DNA from: Alphaproteobacteria bacterium
GTDB lineage: Bacteria > Pseudomonadota > Alphaproteobacteria > CAAGCB01 > CAG-977
Assembly (NCBI GenBank): GCA_900768845.1
Contig: CAAGEK010000015.1
Coordinates: 1 to 7,424 of the forward strand
Direction of reading: 5' to 3'
DNA: 7,424 nt
Part shown: positions 4,859-7,424 of the stretch, in pieces
Layout: the number at the start of each line of letters is the position of its first letter
Numbering within the stretch: position 1 is the first letter of the stretch
Made by a program: the position numbers and the translations under genes
Notes under the pieces: generated by a model
Databases searched by the model: none
The model's input: the letters and a program-made list of their open reading frames with translations, nothing else
What the model was told of the DNA's origin: nothing

Positions 4859-5911
4859 ATGGCGATTTTGTGTTATTGCGGACGGCCGGGGGCGGGAAAA
4901 AGTTATGAAGTCGTCAAAAATGTTGTTTTGCCGGCAATACGAGAAGGTCGGCGTGTTGTTTCAAATATTGACGGCTTGGATAATGACAAAATTCGTTCTT
5001 ATATTAAAGAAACAACAGATTTATATGATGAAGAAATCGGCTCTGTTATTTCTTTTTCCCGCGATACTTTGCGACAATCTCATTTTTATCCGACATCTCA
5101 AAACGACAGTTATTCATTTGTCAGACCGGGGGATTTGGTAATTGTTGACGAGGCACAAAATTTTTATGCCCCGTTTATGAAATTGAGTGAAGAAGAAAAG
5201 ATTTTTTTTCGCGAACACCGTCATTTTTGCGATGCAAAGGGTAGGGGATGCGATTTAGTTTTATTAAGTCAACGCTTCCAGGATATACAGCAATTTGTCA
5301 GGGGTGTTGTCGAAACGCTGTTTTTTATGCGTCAGCTTAAGTTTTTGGGCACGAAAACGGTTTATACGGTCACTGCTTACGAAGTAAATCAAAACGGTTA
5401 TCCGGCCGACAGACTTTCATTTAAGACGCATAAATATCAGGATTACGTTTTCAAACTTTATTCATCGACAGCCGTAGAAGGCGGTTATCAGGCGACCGTT
5501 GATAATCGACAGGCTGTTTTTTTAAAGCGGCTGATTTTTATAGGATTTTGCATAGTTTCCTGTGTTTTTTTATATAATTTGGTCTTTTCGTTTTTGGGCG
5601 CGGATAAGATAAAGAAGAAGAGGGGTGAACAGACGCAACAAGCTATTTCCGCAAACAGTGCTACTCGTCCTATTGCGCCGCTCCGTTCTTCAAACAATTT
5701 TTCAAAAGATTGGCGCATTTGCGGCTTTGTCCGGATGTCCGGGGCTCGTTATGTCGTTTTGCAAAATAAGGACGGGTATTTCAGGTTTGAGCATCCCCAA
5801 GGATTTACAGGGAAGGGCGGCGCTATATCCGGTAAGGTTGACGGCTCGACAGTGACATATTGGAGCGGCGAATTTTCAGACGAAAAAAGAACCGGAGGCT
5901 TTGGCTTATGA
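4859..5911 (+). CDS. zot: Zot-family assembly ATPase (pI equivalent)
   Basis: 350-aa inner-membrane protein that powers extrusion of the phage through the envelope together with the secretin. Residues 8-15 (GRPGAGKS) are the Walker A motif. GDLVIVDEAQ (91-100) is Walker B with D97-E98. VLLSQRFQDIQQFVR (134-148) is the conserved segment after it in the Zot family. One membrane helix lies at about 222-246 (FLKRLIFIGFCIVSCVFLYN), followed by basic residues and a periplasmic C-terminal part of about 100 residues that would contact the secretin. The length is usual for this family. ATG at 4859 is 4 bases after the pVI stop. The 3' end overlaps the secretin start by ATGA, so the two export proteins are coupled. 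The Zot name is a family label and does not imply enterotoxin activity. Confidence 0.93.
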   Translation: MAILCYCGRPGAGKSYEVVKNVVLPAIREGRRVVSNIDGLDNDKIRSYIKETTDLYDEEIGSVISFSRDTLRQSHFYPTSQNDSYSFVRPGDLVIVDEAQNFYAPFMKLSEEEKIFFREHRHFCDAKGRGCDLVLLSQRFQDIQQFVRGVVETLFFMRQLKFLGTKTVYTVTAYEVNQNGYPADRLSFKTHKYQDYVFKLYSSTAVEGGYQATVDNRQAVFLKRLIFIGFCIVSCVFLYNLVFSFLGADKIKKKRGEQTQQAISANSATRPIAPLRSSNNFSKDWRICGFVRMSGARYVVLQNKDGYFRFEHPQGFTGKGGAISGKVDGSTVTYWSGEFSDEKRTGGFGL

Positions 5912-7044
5912 AAAAATGGCTTTTCCCACTGATTTTTCTTTTTTTCTTGTCCGTTCCGGCCGTGTCCGGTTCTCCCCGTTCGGACGTTGAACTTACGGCT
6001 GTCCGCTTGCGTGAAGCGGCAACTTTGTTTTATCGCGATATTTTGCCTGAAAATTATGTGTTAGAGCCTGAAATAATGGCCGATGAACGGTTAATATCGG
6101 TTCGTCTTTACGACATAAGGAATAAAGACGATTGGAAATCTTTTTTGGATAATTTGGGGTATCGCGTCGAACGACGGGGAAACGTTGATTTTGTTGTTGC
6201 CAAAAAGAAGAAAGAAGACGTATTCGATGACGAATTTTATATTTATCGCCCAAGACATAAAACAGCGGATGAACTCAAAGCATCGATGAGCGGTTTGTTT
6301 GCCGGCACGATTGCCGGTGACCGGAACGAATTGATTTTTAAAGGCTCGAAACGAGATATAAAAAATATCAAAAAGGCTTTGCAAGATTTTGATAAACAAC
6401 AAAAAGAATTGCTTATAAAAGGATATATTTACGAGATCACGACGACAAAAAGCGACGTTTCGGGCTTGTCGATTGTGGCAGATGTCTTTAAAAATGCGGG
6501 CGTTGTTATAACAAACGGAACGAAGCTTAGCAATTTTTTGAGCTTTAAAAATTTGGACGTTGATTTTTATTTTTCCGCTTTATCAAAGGATGACCGGTTT
6601 AAAATTTTGTCACGGCCTTCTTTGCGCGTTCGTAGCCATCAAAGCGCGACTTTGACAGTCGGGCGGGACGTTCCAACGCTCGGGAACGTGACTTATCAGG
6701 ACGGGCAGGCTGTCCAGTCGGTCGTTTACCGGTCTTCCGGTGTGATTTTTGAAATTCGACCGGAGATTTTGCGCGATTCGGTTCATCTGTCCATCCGGCA
6801 AGAAATGAGCAATTTCGCCGAAACAGTCAATGGCGTAAACGGTTCTCCGACGTTGGTAAAGCGCGAATTGAAAACGAACATATCGGCGAAAAGTAAGGAA
6901 ACGCTTGTTATTGGCGGCTTAATCGAAAATAAAGATACTGACAGCTCGGCGGGATTATCTTTTTTGCCCGACTGGATGGGTGCAAGCTCGAACACCAAGG
7001 AAAACACGGAAATTCTGTTGATGCTGTACGTTGAGATAATTTGA
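5908..7044 (+). CDS. Phage-encoded secretin (pIV equivalent)
   Basis: 378-aa outer-membrane channel through which virions leave the cell. ATG at 5908 is chosen because GGAGG (5894-5898) precedes it at 9 bases, it overlaps the Zot stop as ATGA, and it begins a normal signal peptide (MKKWLFPLIFLFFLSVPAVS, then G). The frame is open upstream to another ATG at 5860, but that would put a basic extension before the signal. After the signal come an N0-like region (about 36-100), an N1-like region (about 108-162) and the secretin core (about 165-378) with VPTLG (255-259), GVIFEIRPEI (278-287), LVIGGLIE (333-340) and the terminal beta strand LLMLYVEII. No lipobox cysteine is present. Having its own secretin, as in Ff and unlike CTXphi, means egress need not rely on a host type II channel. 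Last gene of the operon; a strong terminator follows. Confidence 0.92.
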   Translation: MKKWLFPLIFLFFLSVPAVSGSPRSDVELTAVRLREAATLFYRDILPENYVLEPEIMADERLISVRLYDIRNKDDWKSFLDNLGYRVERRGNVDFVVAKKKKEDVFDDEFYIYRPRHKTADELKASMSGLFAGTIAGDRNELIFKGSKRDIKNIKKALQDFDKQQKELLIKGYIYEITTTKSDVSGLSIVADVFKNAGVVITNGTKLSNFLSFKNLDVDFYFSALSKDDRFKILSRPSLRVRSHQSATLTVGRDVPTLGNVTYQDGQAVQSVVYRSSGVIFEIRPEILRDSVHLSIRQEMSNFAETVNGVNGSPTLVKRELKTNISAKSKETLVIGGLIENKDTDSSAGLSFLPDWMGASSNTKENTEILLMLYVEII

Positions 7045-7070
7045 TTGCAATCCGTCCGGCTTTGTGAGAT

Positions 7071-7076
7071 TATAAT
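7071..7076 (+). promoter_or_regulatory. Perfect TATAAT box before a short + strand RNA
   Basis: TATAAT matches the -10 consensus exactly. TTGCAA (7045-7050) is the only -35-like element, at a long 20-bp spacing, so an unusual or extended promoter is assumed. Initiation would fall at about 7082-7084, the first bases of the 16-bp direct repeat, and would yield a short RNA ending at the terminator at 7101-7144. Confidence 0.4.
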
Positions 7077-7082
7077 AAGTGT

Positions 7083-7144
7083 TTAAGTGAAACATATAAA
7101 AGAAAACCCCTAAGAGGTTCCATCTCTTAGGGGTTGTTTTCTTT
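7083..7144 (+). ncRNA. Putative antisense RNA (type I antitoxin-like, about 60 nt)
   Basis: A transcript from the TATAAT box to the terminator would consist of one copy of the 16-base repeat, a short A-rich linker and the terminator hairpin, with no reading frame. It would be complementary to the hydrophobic-peptide mRNA in two places: the repeat pairs with the peptide's start codon region, and the hairpin pairs with the shared 3' end. That is the design of RNA II in the enterococcal par locus. The same sequence would also be the 3' end of the secretin mRNA, so an RNA processed from that operon could act likewise. Inferred from sequence layout only. Confidence 0.4.
7101..7144. terminator. Strong bidirectional terminator
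   Basis: AACCCCTAAGAG (7105-7116) pairs perfectly with CTCTTAGGGGTT (7124-7135) around a 7-base loop. AGAAAA on the left and TTTTCTTT on the right give U-rich tails in both directions. It ends the secretin operon on the + strand and the small peptide gene on the minus strand, whose stop codon (7145-7143) touches it. Confidence 0.92.
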
Positions 7145-7223
7145 AGTATGCTTTAGAAACCAAGCTGACTAAGAAAACGAATGCCAGTGCTAGCACCAGC
7201 AGGCTTCTTTTTAAGTGAAACAT
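7143..7223 (-). CDS. 26-aa hydrophobic peptide (type I toxin-like)
   Basis: From ATG 7223-7221 to TAA 7145-7143 the frame encodes MFHLKRSLLVLALAFVFL, then VSLVSKAY. It has a basic N-terminus (H3, K5, R6), one membrane helix (about 8-22) and a short polar end with K24, the usual build of small membrane-acting type I toxins. AAAGGGGG ends 9 bases before the ATG, a strong ribosome binding site. An earlier ATG (7228) is followed by a stop after five codons. The stop codon touches the bidirectional terminator. Candidate promoter elements upstream (TTGCTT with CATAAA, 18-bp spacing, about 7272-7243) are weak. I recognise no named family. A signal-like or virion-associated peptide is the main alternative. 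The ribosome binding site and layout make translation likely; toxicity is inference. Confidence 0.6.
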   Translation of the reverse strand: MFHLKRSLLVLALAFVFLVSLVSKAY

Positions 7224-7291
7224 ATCATTCACCCCCTTTCTGTTTATGGGCTGTGAACAAAGCACCAAGCAAAAGAAAATCTTGATGCCAA

Positions 7292-7319
7292 TTCCCGTTT
7301 AGCACTTTAGAACGGGGAA
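7292..7319. other. Hairpin in the right-hand intergenic region
   Basis: TTCCCGTT (7292-7299) pairs with AACGGGGAA (7311-7319) with one bulged G, leaving an 11-base loop. It is the first of several hairpins between 7290 and 7418. It may be part of the 5' leader of the peptide mRNA on the minus strand or part of the phage origin/packaging region. Confidence 0.4.
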
Positions 7320-7342
7320 CGCCAGCTGTTTCTTGTTTTTGT

Positions 7343-7370
7343 GCTCTCTCCAAAGTGGGGAGGGCTTTTT
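7343..7370 (+). terminator. Orphan + strand terminator
   Basis: GCTCTCTCC (7343-7351) pairs with GGGGAGGGC (7357-7365), 9 bp with two G-U pairs and a 5-base loop, followed by TTTTT. No + strand reading frame with a ribosome binding site lies between the preceding terminator (7144) and this one, so it would serve a non-coding RNA or act as a back-up stop. Confidence 0.6.
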
Positions 7371-7397
7371 AAAAAAGAAGGCGTAGCGTTCTTTTTT
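7371..7397. terminator. Symmetric A/T-tailed hairpin
   Basis: AAAAAAGAA (7371-7379) is the exact reverse complement of TTCTTTTTT (7389-7397), with GGCGTAGCG as loop. The structure has U-rich ends in both directions. If the molecule is circular, it coincides with the stop codon of the small coiled-coil gene that runs off the left edge, making it that gene's terminator. Confidence 0.5.
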
Positions 7398-7404
7398 GGA
7401 AAGT

Positions 7405-7418
7405 TCGCCCCTCGGCGA
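7405..7418. other. Small hairpin at the right edge
   Basis: TCGCC (7405-7409) and GGCGA (7414-7418) form a 5-bp stem with a CCTC tetraloop. Together with the hairpins at 7292, 7343 and 7371 it makes a run of four stem-loops, as in the intergenic region of filamentous phages where strand origins and the packaging signal lie. No single element can be assigned. Confidence 0.3.
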
Positions 7419-7424
7419 GAGAGA

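Larger units (their letters stand above)
7082..7225. repeat. 16-bp direct repeat flanking the terminator
   Basis: TTTAAGTGAAACATAT is present without mismatch at 7082-7097 and 7210-7225, 128 bp apart. The right copy, read on the minus strand, is ATATGTTTCACTTAAA and contains the ATG and next codons of the 26-aa peptide gene. The left copy has no such gene. A chance 16-base match at this distance is very unlikely. Confidence 0.9.

Noticed and set aside
5860..5907. An upstream ATG that would extend the secretin by 16 residues
   Set aside because: The extension is basic (MERRIFRRKKNRR) and would bury the signal peptide. The ATG at 5908 has GGAGG and overlaps the Zot stop.
7246..7302. An 18-codon + strand frame (ATG at 7246) that could explain the orphan terminator
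   Set aside because: No ribosome binding site precedes it and the peptide is highly charged without recognisable pattern.
1..7424. CRISPR arrays, tRNA or rRNA genes, insertion sequences, integrase
   Set aside because: No regularly spaced repeats, cloverleaf, transposase or recombinase motifs were found on either strand.

Overview
The window reads as a complete, or nearly complete, filamentous phage (inovirus) genome or prophage of about 7.4 kb. The order matches the Ff-type plan: replication (Rep, probable ssDNA-binding protein), structural block (small membrane protein, major coat, second small membrane protein, pIII/TspB-like adsorption protein, pVI-like DUF2523 protein), then assembly/export (Zot/pI ATPase and a phage-encoded pIV-like secretin). 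All of these are on the + strand from 776 to 7044, tightly packed with stop/start overlaps. Sec signal peptides, a secretin and a pVIII-like coat precursor imply a diderm (Gram-negative type) host of moderate-to-low GC. The species cannot be named from this sequence. No integrase or transposase is visible, so the element is either episomal or relies on host Xer recombinases.

Left side (1-775): a minus-strand control module. It holds an HTH regulator with a DUF3693-like tail (186-653) and, downstream of it, a small coiled-coil ORF cut by the window edge (1-106). The 122-bp gap between the regulator and rep carries divergent promoters with overlapping -35 boxes, three copies of TGTCTAAC (two of them inside rep) and a 10-base poly-C run directly in front of the regulator start.

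Centre (776-7044): rep is followed by a terminator-like hairpin, then ssb, a 38-aa membrane protein overlapping ssb's stop, and a 73-aa coat precursor with 23-residue signal and 50-residue mature chain, the same sizes as Ff pVIII. A terminator follows the coat gene, then a large inverted repeat that hides the ribosome binding site of a 24-aa membrane protein. Next come the 517-aa adsorption protein with a Pro-Asp linker, pVI, Zot and the secretin.

Right side (7045-7424): no long gene, but dense structure. A 26-codon hydrophobic peptide gene lies on the minus strand and converges on a strong bidirectional terminator. A perfect 16-bp direct repeat covers the peptide's start codon and recurs on the other side of the terminator, just after a TATAAT box. 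This geometry resembles the par/Fst type I toxin-antitoxin locus and is the most novel-looking item here. Beyond it lie several hairpins, including one strong + strand terminator with no gene to serve, in the position expected for an inovirus intergenic (origin/packaging) region. If the two ends are joined as a circle, the minus-strand ORF at the left edge stays open for 18 more codons and stops at a terminator hairpin, which fits a circular genome.
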